DNA of 64,000 bases, taken from NCBI RefSeq assembly GCF_016802725.1, contig NC_052669.1:15957270-16021269 (forward strand), in the 5' to 3' direction. The notes beneath the pieces were generated by a model. The model did not search any database. It saw only the letters and a program-made list of their open reading frames with translations, and was not told the DNA's origin. Shown here piece after piece: positions 20,862-31,152 of this stretch. The position numbers were made by a program, and so were the translations under genes. Within the stretch, counting starts at the first letter, position 1. Each line of letters opens with the position of its first letter. The DNA is from Solenopsis invicta (lineage: Eukaryota; Arthropoda; Insecta; Hymenoptera; Formicidae).

Positions 20862-21882
20862 AATGGTTTCAGTGCATAAAATCCTTTTCTTTTCAATGGA
20901 CAATATGTAGTTTGAGAAATACCAAACCTTTACAGTTGAAATCAAGTTAAGCTGCTAAAATAAGAAAGATTATATTATTTATTTGCTGTTTGCAATCTCA
21001 TTTTGAAATGGTTTTCTAAAAATTTTAAAAGCTATTCAACCTGTAATGAAAATCAGTATTACAAAAGAGAATTTCATTAGAAAAAAAACACTCTTTTACA
21101 ACTTAGTATTTAAATAATAGTATTTAAAAGAGAAATGTTTAAAAGAGAAATAATAGTATTTAAAAGAGAAATGTAATAGTACTACATTAGGATATTTTTT
21201 ATTACATTGATGTAACAGAACAATTGCATTAGAAGGACAGATTAAAAGTACAAGTAAATATAAAAATATATATGTATGCTTTTTGCTATTTAATTTGCTT
21301 GGAGTTCTGAAGATTCAGGCGAATTTTCAATTTTTAATTATTTTTACTTAAATTCGGATAATATAATAAAAATGAAAAACTTTTTGGATCAATTAATTAT
21401 CAAATTAATTTCTGGAATTTTGGAAGAGACGCCAGAATATTTTAGATTTTTCAGAGCGCAAAAACTCTTTCAAAGAACTTTATAAGATACCAGTAATCTG
21501 ATTGAAGAAAACAGCGAAAAAAACATTGGATCCCGCAAGGTTAATTGATAACTTTTGTTCTGAAAAATTATTGATTAGAAAATGAGTAATAATTCACGTT
21601 GATCGCTGTCTTCTTCGATGACAAGATCAATATTCTTATAAGTAAATATTTTCGACAAAATTTCTGCTGGCTTTATTATTTTCGATAAGTACCTAGCATG
21701 TGATAAGTAACATATGACAGCAGGTACATGTGAACAGAAACCGATAGTGCGTAAGCCGTTCACACAATCACATCAATATAGCGTAAAATCCCGTCACAGC
21801 CAATAGTATTAGGGTGATACTCAATAAAACATTTGTACACCTTTTTTTATGTGGCGTGATTTTACAAGAATTTTTAAAATAT
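20862..21882. other. AT-rich region without recognised gene
   Basis: A short local duplication of a tagtatttaaaagagaaatg unit is present at about 21118-21175. Otherwise I see no coding region or inverted repeat. Confidence 0.5.
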
Positions 21883-22146
21883 TGTTGTGCCCGTTCGGCC
21901 GAGCTTGAGAAGCTGGCCGAAGGAAGATCTATCGATAGGACAAAAAGAAAGCGCGGCCGGCTTTTGTTCTGTGGTTTTTCGGGACGCGGAGCTTTCAAGC
22001 GACATTTAAAAATAATTCCGCTATCAATTAATTGTATATAGCCAATTAATTAAAGTCAGTGTTCTTTTATAAAAGAGAGTGTTCAATTATTTCGTGCTGT
22101 GTGTTCGTGTGAGTGTTTTTGCGTGCTCGTCTCGTCGAGCATAACA
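21883..22146 (+). repeat. Left LTR-like arm
   Basis: Begins TGTTGTGCCC, contains a tttataaaag TATA-like site near 22066 and ends CATAACA. About 90 percent similar by eye to the reverse complement of the right arm. Confidence 0.75.
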
Positions 22147-22649
22147 CATGCCCCCCTTCTTCAAGGTTGTCGTCCCGACCAAGCTGGAAAGCTTGTTCTC
22201 CAGAAAACATAAATCTGCGAAACTTCTTCTTCAAAACGAAACCTTCTTGCTTCAATCTCCGCTCGTATAAAACTCTTCATCTTAAATTTTGAGCGCTTCC
22301 TTCTTGATTCTTCGGACAAGGGAGGGAAAAATTAACTTTCAGGGACCCAACACCCTAAAGGCTCCCATGTCCCCACCTCGGCATTTGCCTCCAAGCCTAC
22401 GGGAAAACCCTGAATCAAAAACCGGGGCGAAGCAGTCTTCTTAAAAAAAGAATTTCACAGACTTCCCTCTACGCGTCAAAACGGTTCCACCTTGCAAGCC
22501 TCCAAACTGAAATAAAATAAAATCCAACGAGTACTCAATTCACAAAACATTAATCTGCCTCCCTCTCTTTCTTCCTCTTTCACACCCCCCGATTTTGGAA
22601 GAAAAACGATCTTCAGAATCCCCCTCCCCCAAGGCGAGGATTTCTAGAG

Positions 22650-23310
22650 AAACACGACGACTTCCTGCTCTACCCTAGGCCTCCGCCACAGGTTACCGAG
22701 CGTCGCTCGCATTAACTTCACACCAACACCTTTTTGGAAGAAAAAGAAAACCTTAGACCGTCACAACTTCCAACAGACTAGAATCTTTAAAACTAAACAG
22801 CACTCAAACAAAATCAACGATCTTCTGCTCTATCCTGGGTCCCTGCCACAGGTTACCGAGCGACGTTAGTGTCACTCCCAAACCAGCACCTTTTTGGAAG
22901 AAAAAGAAATCCTAGATTCTCTTCTGTTTCATCTTAGCTTTTGCCACGGGTAACTGAACGTCGTCCTCCGCGATTCAGACCAAAATAACGACCCACTGCT
23001 CTACTCTGGGCTCTTGCCACAGATTACCGAGCGTCGTCCGCGTCTGCAATCACCATTTACTCAACGATCTTCTGCTCTATCCTGGGCCTTTGCTACGGGA
23101 AGCTAAACGCTATTAACCAAACCTAAACACCGTTCGCTGCAAATTCATTCCCTTAAATTTAACCAAGAAATTCTAAAAAGAATCGAAATTCATTCTCAGT
23201 TTCCGAAGAAAAAACGATTCCCCGAACCCGTTCTCCAAGGCATGGACTTTCAGGGAAGCACGACGACTTCCTGCTCTACCCCGGACTCTTGCCACGGGTT
23301 ACCGAGCGCC
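22650..23310. repeat. Degenerate tandem array sharing a 40-bp core
   Basis: Six imperfect copies of a core that reads like ctgctctaycctgggcc then gccacaggttaccgagcg occur near 22660, 22820, 22925, 23000, 23070 and 23270. Most are followed by a variable spacer that often includes cctttttggaagaaaaag. The unit spacing varies from about 70 to 200 bp. It lies between the two inverted LTR-like arms. Confidence 0.65.
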
Positions 23311-23503
23311 GCGCGTGTCATTTCCAACCCAATGCCCTCCAAAAAGAAAAAGGATAGAACGTTTCCCTCCGCCCCGAGACGAAATTTCAATTTCGAAAAG
23401 AAGAAATCCTAAATCTAAAACCGTAATTCTCTCACTCTCACTCTCACTCTCTCTCTCTCTCTCTCTCCCTCTCTCTCTCTCTCATCTTCTATTTAAGAGA
23501 ATT

Positions 23504-24025
23504 TTAAGAGGAAACGACACGCCATGCGTCAATTAAAACAATAAAAATCAATAGACGTAAATGTAAGCGTAAAATGCGTTTGACAAGAATATTTTCTTCC
23601 TCAACCAAAGGCATGCCAAAACAACGCGAACGCAACGCGTCCCCCCATTCATCTAACACGAAACTCCTTGCGCAGAGGCAACGCGGACACAACACACCTC
23701 CAATATTCGAAGCAAAATCCCTCGCACGTAAACAAATATTTTTAGAAGGACTTAGCTGTGCCTCCCGAAGACGTAGTAGCTCCCCATCGCGTTGACAAAA
23801 TAATGTCGCTAACTCTTCCCAACGTTGTAGACAAATGGATCGCTCCTCACACTGCCGCTGCCTTTGTCTCTTAGCACGAAGCTGACGCAACTCCACGGCG
23901 ACCGCCCAAAGAGAATTTGCTTCGGTGGAGAGTCGAGGTTTTGCAGGTTTTCGGGGACGCATTCCCTTACGTCGTTTCTCCGCTCTCGCAGGAGACGCTG
24001 CCGTAACATCTTCCGAGATGTCCAT
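23504..24025 (-). CDS. Arg-rich open frame next to the primer-site end (possible gag remnant)
   Basis: From ATG 24025 (MDISEDVTAASPARAEKRRK) the frame stays open for 173 codons. It is rich in Arg and Ala, with QLRAKRQRQRQCEERS near the middle, which could form a helix, and ends in a hydrophobic tail that looks non-coding. Its position 34 bases after the candidate primer site fits a gag start. I recognise no domain, and it is short for gag, so a chance frame is possible. Confidence 0.35.
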   Translation of the reverse strand: MDISEDVTAASPARAEKRRKGMRPRKPAKPRLSTEANSLWAVAVELRQLRAKRQRQRQCEERSICLQRWEELATLFCQRDGELLRLREAQLSPSKNICLRARDFASNIGGVLCPRCLCARSFVLDEWGDALRSRCFGMPLVEEENILVKRILRLHLRLLIFIVLIDAWRVVSS

Positions 24026-24058
24026 TACGTGGTTCGAAATCGGACGAGTCCCCAAAAT

Positions 24059-24321
24059 GTTATGCTCGACGAGACGAGCACGCAAAAGCACTCACACGAA
24101 CACACAGCACGAAATAATTGAACACTCTCTTTTATAAAAGAACACTAACTTTAATTAATTGGCTATATACAATTAATTGATAGCGGAATTATTTTTAAAT
24201 GTCGCTTGAAAGCTCCGCGTCCCGAAAAACTACAGAACAAAAGCCGGCCGCGCTACCTTTTTGTCCGATCGATAGATCTTCCTTCGACCAGCTTCTCAAG
24301 CTCGGCCGAACGGGCACAACA
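24059..24321 (-). repeat. Right LTR-like arm
   Basis: Inverse copy of the left arm. On minus it ends CATAACA and is followed by ttt and then tggggactcgtccg, a tRNA-primer-like site. Confidence 0.75.
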
Positions 24322-25207
24322 ATATTTTTGCTAATTTTTAAATATTGTAAGTTAAGATTATTCTCTTTATCCATCATTTCAGCCAGATAGGAAATGACTT
24401 ATCCTAACTGATATGTATCAGAAAAAAATTTTCAAGTCTTTCTCAATCATTTCTGGAAAGTCTAATATATCTACCAATTTAATTTGATTGAATGGATTGT
24501 TACGTCGACCTAATCTATCATTTTTAACATCTTCAGCTAATGTGTTCTTTACATTTTTAGAATGCAGTAAACGCTGATTAATTTTATCATTTTCGATATC
24601 AGAAATCATGTTTTCCAAAGATGTTGTTCAAAAAACATACTATTCGACAGTATAAACTTATGCGAGCTAATAATTTGTTATCTAATTGTGATGCAACAGT
24701 TTATACTTTTTACTGATTATTCCATGCACCGCTTCGATCACCCAACGAACTTTGGTTACCAGGCGTGATGCATTGGCTTCTTCAATTGATAATTGCTTAA
24801 ACTTGCTTTTAAAAGCGGGCATAAAAACTTTGTAACCCATCTCTTCAAGATTTATCTTTACGTCACGGAAACTCCTATCTACAAAAAAGTAATCGTCTTC
24901 CTTTAAAATACTTTTTAAGCCATTGGGATCTGCTAACACAGTTTTCATGATAGAAGTATCATTCATTGTAGCATAAAATGGTCCAGGAATATCGATCACA
25001 TATCCATTGGTGGTAATGGTAATGTTAAACAAATCGTAAATGGTTTGCATAATGGTACTATTTTTTGAACGTAATACGATTTTTTCTGGTACATACTGTT
25101 TGAACTTTTTTTATGCCGTATATAGGTGCTGTCACAAATTACAGCTAATCTATTTTCTAAATTATATAATGCTTTAACAATTACTGAGGTGTATTCGGCT
25201 ATTAAAG

Positions 25208-26491
25208 TGTAACAAAACGCCCCTCCACCTCGCGCGCACTGCCACTCCGCTCCGTCCACCCGAGCAATACACCGGCAGAACGCCACGTGCACGCACCGAG
25301 CTAACCTGCCGTCGCGATCACGCGGCAGCACGCGCGCCGCCCGTGGCGTTCGGCAACGCTCCCACTCCGGGCCAGCCGACCGAACGCACGGATTGGTCCG
25401 CCCAACCGTGCGTTCGGATATATAAGCCGGCAGTGGGAACGCCGAGACAGATTTTCCCGGTCCGCCGAATCCGACAGGTCGAGAATCCTCGACCGCACTC
25501 CGAGTCCCAAGAGGACGAGAATACTCGCCTCATCCTGACTACCCTCGACGAGCATCCTCGTCGTTCCGGCTAGCCGAGTATCCTCGGCTAATCCTGTCAT
25601 ACCGAATACCGTACACAGCCAATCACGGCGAGCATCCTCGCCGTGTTCCGTAGCCGAGTATCCTCGGCTAATCCTGTCATACCGAACACCGTACACAGCC
25701 AATCACGGCGAGCATCCTCGCCGTGCTCCGTAGCCGAGTATCCTCGGCGAATTACCGCCCACGACGAGCATCCTCGTCGAGTCCGCAGGCTGGGTATCCC
25801 TAGCCAATCCCATCCGTCCTCTCCCTCAGGGAAGAGTCTCTCGTAACCTAAAGCCTCGTCAGGGCATCCGCGTCCTGACGAGAACTTCGCCTCTTTTTGC
25901 ACGAGGCGGCTCGGGCGAGACGCGGAATCGTCGCCGTCGCTCCGATCCCGCGTTCCGCGGCTCCCCAACCACCCCGGACACCGAGTCCGTTTCAAACCAC
26001 GTGATTTAATTTAAGTTAGAGTTATTTGTATTCTTATGATTTCGTAGTTCTAGTACTTCAGTTCTTATTATGTCTCATTATAAGTTAGAATTATCTTTTG
26101 TCACTTTACCGATTCATCTGTACTCTCGCGGTTATTAAAATTCTTGTTTTGAACTTCAGTCTTGGCCCTCGCCTAGCGTGCTCGTTAGTCCACGCGTCAC
26201 CGTGCGCTTATCGTTACCACCGCTCGCAAATCCGACCGCTCAGCGGCAATTGGTCGTCGCGACCGCCGCGAGCTAATCGCGTCCCCGCTAAGGCTGGGTC
26301 CACTTGACACGAGGCGTTAGACGCAATCAGCTATGAGGCTACTTGTAAATATCACATCCAAATAAAGATCTAATATGTTTATCAGCTAAATACCGAGTGC
26401 GATTATTATACCGAACCCGACCAATCCGGCGAGCTTATCCGCAACCGTATCCTGATTCCCACCGCACCGCACGAAATCCACCAGCGTTACA
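25208..26491 (+). repeat. Solo LTR 1 (1,284 bp), duplication aaag
   Basis: Begins TGTAACAAAACGCCCC and ends CAGCGTTACA. It is flanked by aaag at 25204-25207 and 26492-26495, and it interrupts the ISL2EU transposase. A TATATAAG box lies near 25423, followed by a GC-rich leader containing a series of hairpins (25478-25882). No internal retroelement sequence is present, so it is a solo LTR. Family not fixed; the length suggests a Gypsy or BEL-Pao type. Confidence 0.85.
25478..25882. other. Array of small hairpins with covarying stems in LTR 1
   Basis: At least nine perfect hairpins share an apical gag-NATC-ctc core but differ in the pairs below it. They are at 25478-25493 (stem 6), 25516-25527 (stem 4), 25546-25563 (stem 7), 25571-25588 (7), 25624-25645 (9), 25651-25670 (8), 25704-25725 (9), 25733-25748 (6) and 25762-25779 (7). 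A bulged one follows at 25788-25805 and a longer one (9-bp stem) at 25855-25882. Stems of type cgacgag/ctcgtcg, agccgag/ctcggct and cacggcgag/ctcgccgtg show compensating changes. Two of the types also repeat as an 80-bp tandem unit. Likely an RNA structure in the R/U5 leader, though DNA binding is possible. Confidence 0.8.
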
Positions 26492-26887
26492 AAAGAATAT
26501 CGAGAAATATTATTGATCCCAAACAGGATGGTAAAATGTCTTTTTTGAAAGACCTCAGGACAGAATCACAAAAGTTTGAAACCTGTTGTTCCCTCTCTAT
26601 TTTTAATATGGAAGCAATTAAGTTGTTCGAATTTCCACTGCGCAATTTAAATAAAAATGTCACTAAAGCTTGTTTAATACTCCGAGATTCGGAATTTTTC
26701 ATCGAAGCCATCAAATTTGATAAGTAATTATTATTTTCCCATGTTAAGTCAATAAAGATTTTTAATTTTTCCTCTGAAAATAAATAATCGTCGATCTTAT
26801 TTAATAATGTAGAATCACATCTGACTGACATAGTCTCAAAATATTGTGACAGCTGGCTTACTTCAATACAACTTGTAGTGGCATATA

Positions 26888-27577
26888 CAGGGTACGGCGC
26901 CAAAATCCGGACAAATTTATACATTTTCTCCAAACATATTTTTTATTGCAAAAACAAAAAGGTTTACAAAATTTTTTTAACCACTTTGTAAGGCCATAAA
27001 AAACACATTTACTCAATATATCCCCCGTTTGCTTAAATGACCGCTTTCAGTCTCGGTCTGAAGCGTGCGCAAGCGCGCTTTAATGCGTCACGGTCCATAT
27101 CGACGAATGCCGCTTCAATAGCGGCTCTCAATGATGCAACGTTTGGATGTATAGACTTGTTCGTGACTACATAGAAGTCCAAAGGAATTAAATCTGGGCT
27201 GTTGGAAGGTCAGAATTCTTTCGACCAAAACATGTCGACGTTTTCCGACAATCAATTTTGCTCCTCGTCGGTGTTGCAAAACCTTCGTTGGACTTTTCCG
27301 ACTCATTGTACTTTGCGATGACATTATACACAGTCGATCTCGGGTACACGAAGAACTGAATAATTTCTGTCGCCGAGCGCCCAGCACAAACACTTTCGAT
27401 AATTACGGCTCTTCGATTATACTCCGTACTTGGTTTCGATATTGCCACTGTTTCAAAAATTATGATGGTTTAGTACATGCATCAAGCTATTGGAACGCCA
27501 ATCGCGATATCTACCAATGGTATATAACGGCGGGAATTTCAAATTGAATTTTTTCCGGATTTTGGTGCCGCACCCTG
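26888..27577 (-). mobile_element. Internally deleted mariner/Tc1-type element, 690 bp
   Basis: Ends cagggtacggcgccaaaatc and its near inverse at the other end (ggtgccgcaccctg) are flanked by TA at 26886-26887 and 27578-27579. On minus, a frame from 27448 holds an N-terminal helix-turn-helix segment (STEYNRRAVIIESVCAGRSATEIIQFF, two turns then a PRSTVYNVI block). It passes after a deletion into the C-terminal end (PNVASLRAAIEAAF and SRFRPRL-like residues in other frames). The catalytic core is gone. It lies inside the ISL2EU transposase, 24 bases from LTR 2. Confidence 0.8.
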
Positions 27578-27600
27578 TACACATAATTACTGAAGATCTT

Positions 27601-28781
27601 TATAACGAACCGCCTTTCGACCCCCTCCCCGGACCGCCTAACCGTCCGAACCGTCCGGCCGAACATCCGCCGGACGGCAGTTAAACGGCGCATAACGCCT
27701 AATAAATATTGTAATATCGGAGCGAACGAGCGATCGCTCCCGCGCCGTCCGCAGCCACGCTATGCGCGCGTGGTCCGAAGCGAGAGACCCGAGATCGAGT
27801 GGCGGGGATGCTGCCGCCGGACCGCTCGGCCGTAACGCGCCGCGCATCCCCCTCACCCCGATTCTCGGGTATATAAGGCGACGTTCGCCGGAGGCAGGGA
27901 CCTGATCCGCTTCTGGCCGGTCCGCCGAATAGAAGCTTCCCCAGGTTGTTATCGAGATCGAGCGCCTCGGACTCTGCTAAGCCACTTAGCTAGCAACCGC
28001 TTCCACCGCCGCTCCTAAATCCGTTTCCCGACTCGTCGACCTGGGCTCAAAAATAACTTGGGCCCTGTCAAGCTACTTGACGCGAAGGCGATTTTCCATC
28101 CAACCCGCCTCCCGAGTCCGACGCCACCTCACGTACAGGGGTACGGTACTCCGTGCCTCCACCAAGCGCACTTGGCGTGAGGGGGTGTCCTCCGGCGATC
28201 ATTCGCGGTATTAACCGCCTCGCAACGGGCCGCGCGACAAACCGATAACAACGCACGGATCCGTGTACGCGCCGCGCTCACCGCACCACGCATCGCGTCA
28301 CTCGCGAGCGTCACGGCCACAATAGCAAGGCCGCCGCGATTCGGAGAAAAACACCCGACGAAGTTCCGCGAACCGCGTCTCGCGCGACAGGTGTACTCGA
28401 TGTAAATAGATTTCCGTGCTTTGTAAATAGCTTCCCGTACCGCGTATGCCAAGCCGATAGCTATATCTTTAAGTCCCGAATCTCTGTATTGCGTCCGTCC
28501 GCGCGTTTAGATGATTTAAGTTCCGAATTTCTGTATCGCGTCCGTCCGCGCGTTTAGCTGGTTTTTGAGACCCACGTCTCGACCACCGCCCGAGCGCAGC
28601 TCCCGAGCCTCGTGCCGGTAACAGTACCGCGTACTGGTAACTTCCGATGTAAATACACCGAATTTATGTGAAACAAACACACTGATATCTACCAACTTAA
28701 AACACGTCTAATTCCTCCAGGCAACCTTTCGCGCCCGTTCCTGCACCGTCGACCGTCCGTGCGCGAAGTACGGTTGTTACA
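27601..28781 (+). repeat. Solo LTR 2 (1,181 bp), duplication tctt
   Basis: Begins tataacgaaccgcc (probably a changed TGTAACG) and ends cggttgttaca. It is flanked by tctt at 27597-27600 and 28782-28785 and interrupts the ISL2EU transposase. A gggtatataagg box lies at about 27868. It shares gccggtccgccgaat with LTR 1, which suggests a related family. The leader contains three short hairpins with a shared aag ... ctt apex, at 27976-27990, 28067-28081 and 28162-28175. Confidence 0.8.
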
Positions 28782-29300
28782 TCTTGATCATAAAATCGAT
28801 TTTTAATTAAATGCTGAGCACAGCACACATTGAATTTGAGAATAAAAATTTTTGTTTTAATAAAAAATCGTAAACGAGCCTCAAATGGTACATTTTTTAA
28901 ATCAGTTTTTGAAATGCGTAAACAACAATATTTATAAGTCGAAATTATCCTGTTAAAAGGTAAAACTACATAGTCCCGAACTTTGGGACTATGTAGTTCT
29001 ATTTTTTCATAAACAATTAAGGAACCATCTGTAAAAACAGTATCTGAATTTAACTTGAGATTGAATGGCTGTGACAATTCTTCAAATAAAGCAAAGCTTT
29101 TTTGTGAAGCAGATGTCGCATCTAATTTAGATTTTTTAACATTAAAATTAAAATACTTTCTACATTTGTTACAAAGTATATCGCCAACGTCGATGTTTCG
29201 TCCAATCTTGTTTTTTACTATTTGTGCTTCTTCGTCGGATTTAATAACTTTTTTTGTACCAGGTATGTATAGCGAAAATAAAACTTACATCTAATACACT

Positions 29301-29827
29301 GTATTTTGTCGGTTAATTTGTATGGTTTATTCATTTCTTTAGAGAATATTTTAACTGACCTAGAATGCAAAATATTTTAAAACATTATTTAAAATAATAT
29401 TCTATTACGAATATATTATAGCAGTTATACATAATTAAAATAATTATATATATAATTATATTAGTAATTATATATAATTGCTATATTCTTAATTTCTTTG
29501 GTTTCTAAACTTGATAAAATATTCATTTTTATAGGCAAAGATATTAAAGAAATATCCTCATTAAAACGTTTGAAAAATACTCTGTTTTTACTTTTTGTTA
29601 GTATTTTTGTTATTACTTTTAAAAAAATATATATGATAAACAATAGAAAAAATTATTGTAGGCCGGGCCAGGGAAAAAAAAGAAAAATGGAGACCTCGAC
29701 AATGAGATCACAAGCCACAAAAAAACTCCGTTAACTTACAGCTGTATTCAAAAATATAGCTGTTTGAAAAAATTTTAGTGAACAGTAATTAAGTCCCTCT
29801 ATTACTCCGAGTATAAATAACAAGCTA
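29301..29827. other. AT-rich region without recognised gene
   Basis: Contains tata-rich short repeats at 29400-29480. No gene or element end is recognised, though the ISL2EU terminus should lie near its start. Confidence 0.5.
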
Positions 29828-29829
29828 TA

Positions 29830-31150
29830 CGAGGTGTGATCAAAAAGTAAGGTGACTTTTCATTTTTATAAAAAAATATTCATTTATTCATCCAAAATTA
29901 TGTTATCCCCTTCAAAATAATCCCCCTCTGATACAATGCATTTGTGCCAGCGCTTTTTCCAGTCGTCAAAACATTTCTGAAATGCACTTTTGGGTATTGC
30001 TTTGAGCTCCTCCAGCGATGCAGCCTTAATCTCCTCAATCGTCGCAAATCTTCGTCCTTTCATAGGTCTTTTCAATTTTGGGAAGAGGAAAAAGTCGCAG
30101 GGGGCCAAGTCTGGTGAATACGGTGGCTGAGGCATGATGATAGTATTGTTTTTGGCCAAAAAAGTACTCACTAGTAACGACGTGTGCGCAGGTGCATTAT
30201 CATGGTGCAGAATCCATGAATTTTCTTTCCACACTTCCGGACGTTTTTTTCTTATTGATTCACGCAAACGCCGCATAACCTCAAGGTAATACTCCTTGTT
30301 TACCGTACGACCTTGTGGTAGGAATTCTTGATGCACAACGCCATGGTAATCAAAGAAAACTGTGAGCAAAACCTTTACATTCGAACGAACTTGGCGTGCC
30401 TTTTTCGGTCTTGGCTCTCCTGGGCTCTTCCACTGGGATGATTGGGCTTTGGTTTCGACGTCATAACCATATACCCATGTTTCGTCACCAGTTATAACCC
30501 TTTTGAGCAGATCAGGATTATCATTGACGTCGTTCAACATGTCTTGGGCGATGTTCATGCGACGCTGCTTCTGATCAAAATTAAGCAGTTTTGGAACAAA
30601 TTTCGCCGACACACGTGTCATACCCAAAACATCCGTTAAAATTAATTGGCATGAGCCAAACGATATGTTAAGATCATTAGCTATTTCTCTAATCGTGATT
30701 TGACGATTTTTCAACACAATTTCTTTCACTTCCTGAACATTTTCGTCGGTTTTTGACGTGCTGGGGCGTCCAGAGCGAGGTTCATCGTTAACATTTTCTC
30801 GGCCCTTTTGGAATAACTTATACCATTTATAAACATTTTTTTTTGCTCAAAGTTGACTCACCGTACGCCACTGTCAACATTTCAAGAGTTTTTGAACACT
30901 TAATATCATTTTTTATATAAAAATTAATACAAACTCTCTGCTCCATTATTTTCAACAGCAAAAAATTGCCGAGCACGCAAACACGAGTCTAACCTTTATG
31001 CCTCTCACATAAAAACAACACATGCTATATAGTCAAAACTGTGAACATATGATCGTGACGAGTGTATCAACACAAAAAAAAAAATTTGAAATTAGAGTGT
31101 ACAGAGCGCGCGAAATTCAAAAAGTCACCTTACTTTTTAATCACACCTCG
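29830..31150 (-). mobile_element. Mariner element (DD34D), near-intact, 1,321 bp
   Basis: Inverted ends start cgaggtgtgatcaaaaagta and close with the matching taatcacacctcg. TA flanks both ends, at 29828-29829 and 31151-31152. It carries one full-length transposase with a single frameshift. Its ends and protein are close to those of the second mariner at 57422-58743, so they belong to one family or two sister lineages. Confidence 0.93.
29884..30946 (-). pseudogene. Mariner transposase with one homopolymer frameshift
   Basis: Cut-and-paste DNA transposase. The start is ATG at 30946 (MEQRVCINFYIKND). The N-terminal HTH domain is in one frame to about 30845, where a run of nine A (on minus) shifts the frame. 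From there the catalytic part is open to the stop at 29884. It includes ITGDETWVYGYD, LHHDNAPAHTS and YSPDLAPCDFFLFPK, the three Asp of a DD34D mariner, plus the GRPSTS linker. One base too many in the A-run is the only lesion found. Confidence 0.9.
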
Positions 31151-31152
31151 TA

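Larger units (their letters stand above)
21883..24321 (-). mobile_element. LTR-type element whose two LTR-like ends are inverted
   Basis: A 264-bp segment at 21883-22146 (TGTTGTGCCC to CATAACA) is repeated in reverse orientation at 24059-24321. Both carry TATA-like tttataaaag. Read on minus, the right copy is followed after three bases by tggggactcgtccg, a plausible tRNA primer site, and by an open frame; the left copy is preceded by an aagaaggggggcatg purine tract. So a normal LTR element would fit, except that the second LTR is reversed. The base pairs atat flank both outer ends as a possible 4-bp duplication. Alternatives are a DNA transposon with TG/CA inverted ends, or an inversion after insertion. 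Confidence 0.6.
24410..29294 (-). pseudogene. ISL2EU/Harbinger-type transposase, decayed and split by three insertions
   Basis: Fragments on minus add up to one transposase. 29294-28786 is the N-terminal part with a CNKCRKYF zinc-type motif, LPFNRIISTYKYCCLRIS and LKNVPFEARLRFFIKTKIF. After a solo LTR (27601-28781) and a mariner (26888-27577), 26885-26496 gives the middle part (ALVTFLFKLRSGNSNNLI). After another solo LTR (25208-26491), 25203-24410 gives the catalytic part, with ICDSTYI, FFVDRSFRDV and ASRLVTKVRWVIEAVHG, and a tail LDFPEMIEKDLKIFF. The DDE_Tnp_4-like blocks are how I recognise the family. A frameshift lies near 25050 and stops or shifts near 24620-24680. Element termini were not resolved; the mobile element probably spans about 24400-29330. 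Confidence 0.8.

Noticed and set aside
24996..25331. 111-codon minus-strand frame as a separate gene
   Set aside because: Its first half is antisense of LTR 1 and its second half is the shifted frame of the ISL2EU transposase.
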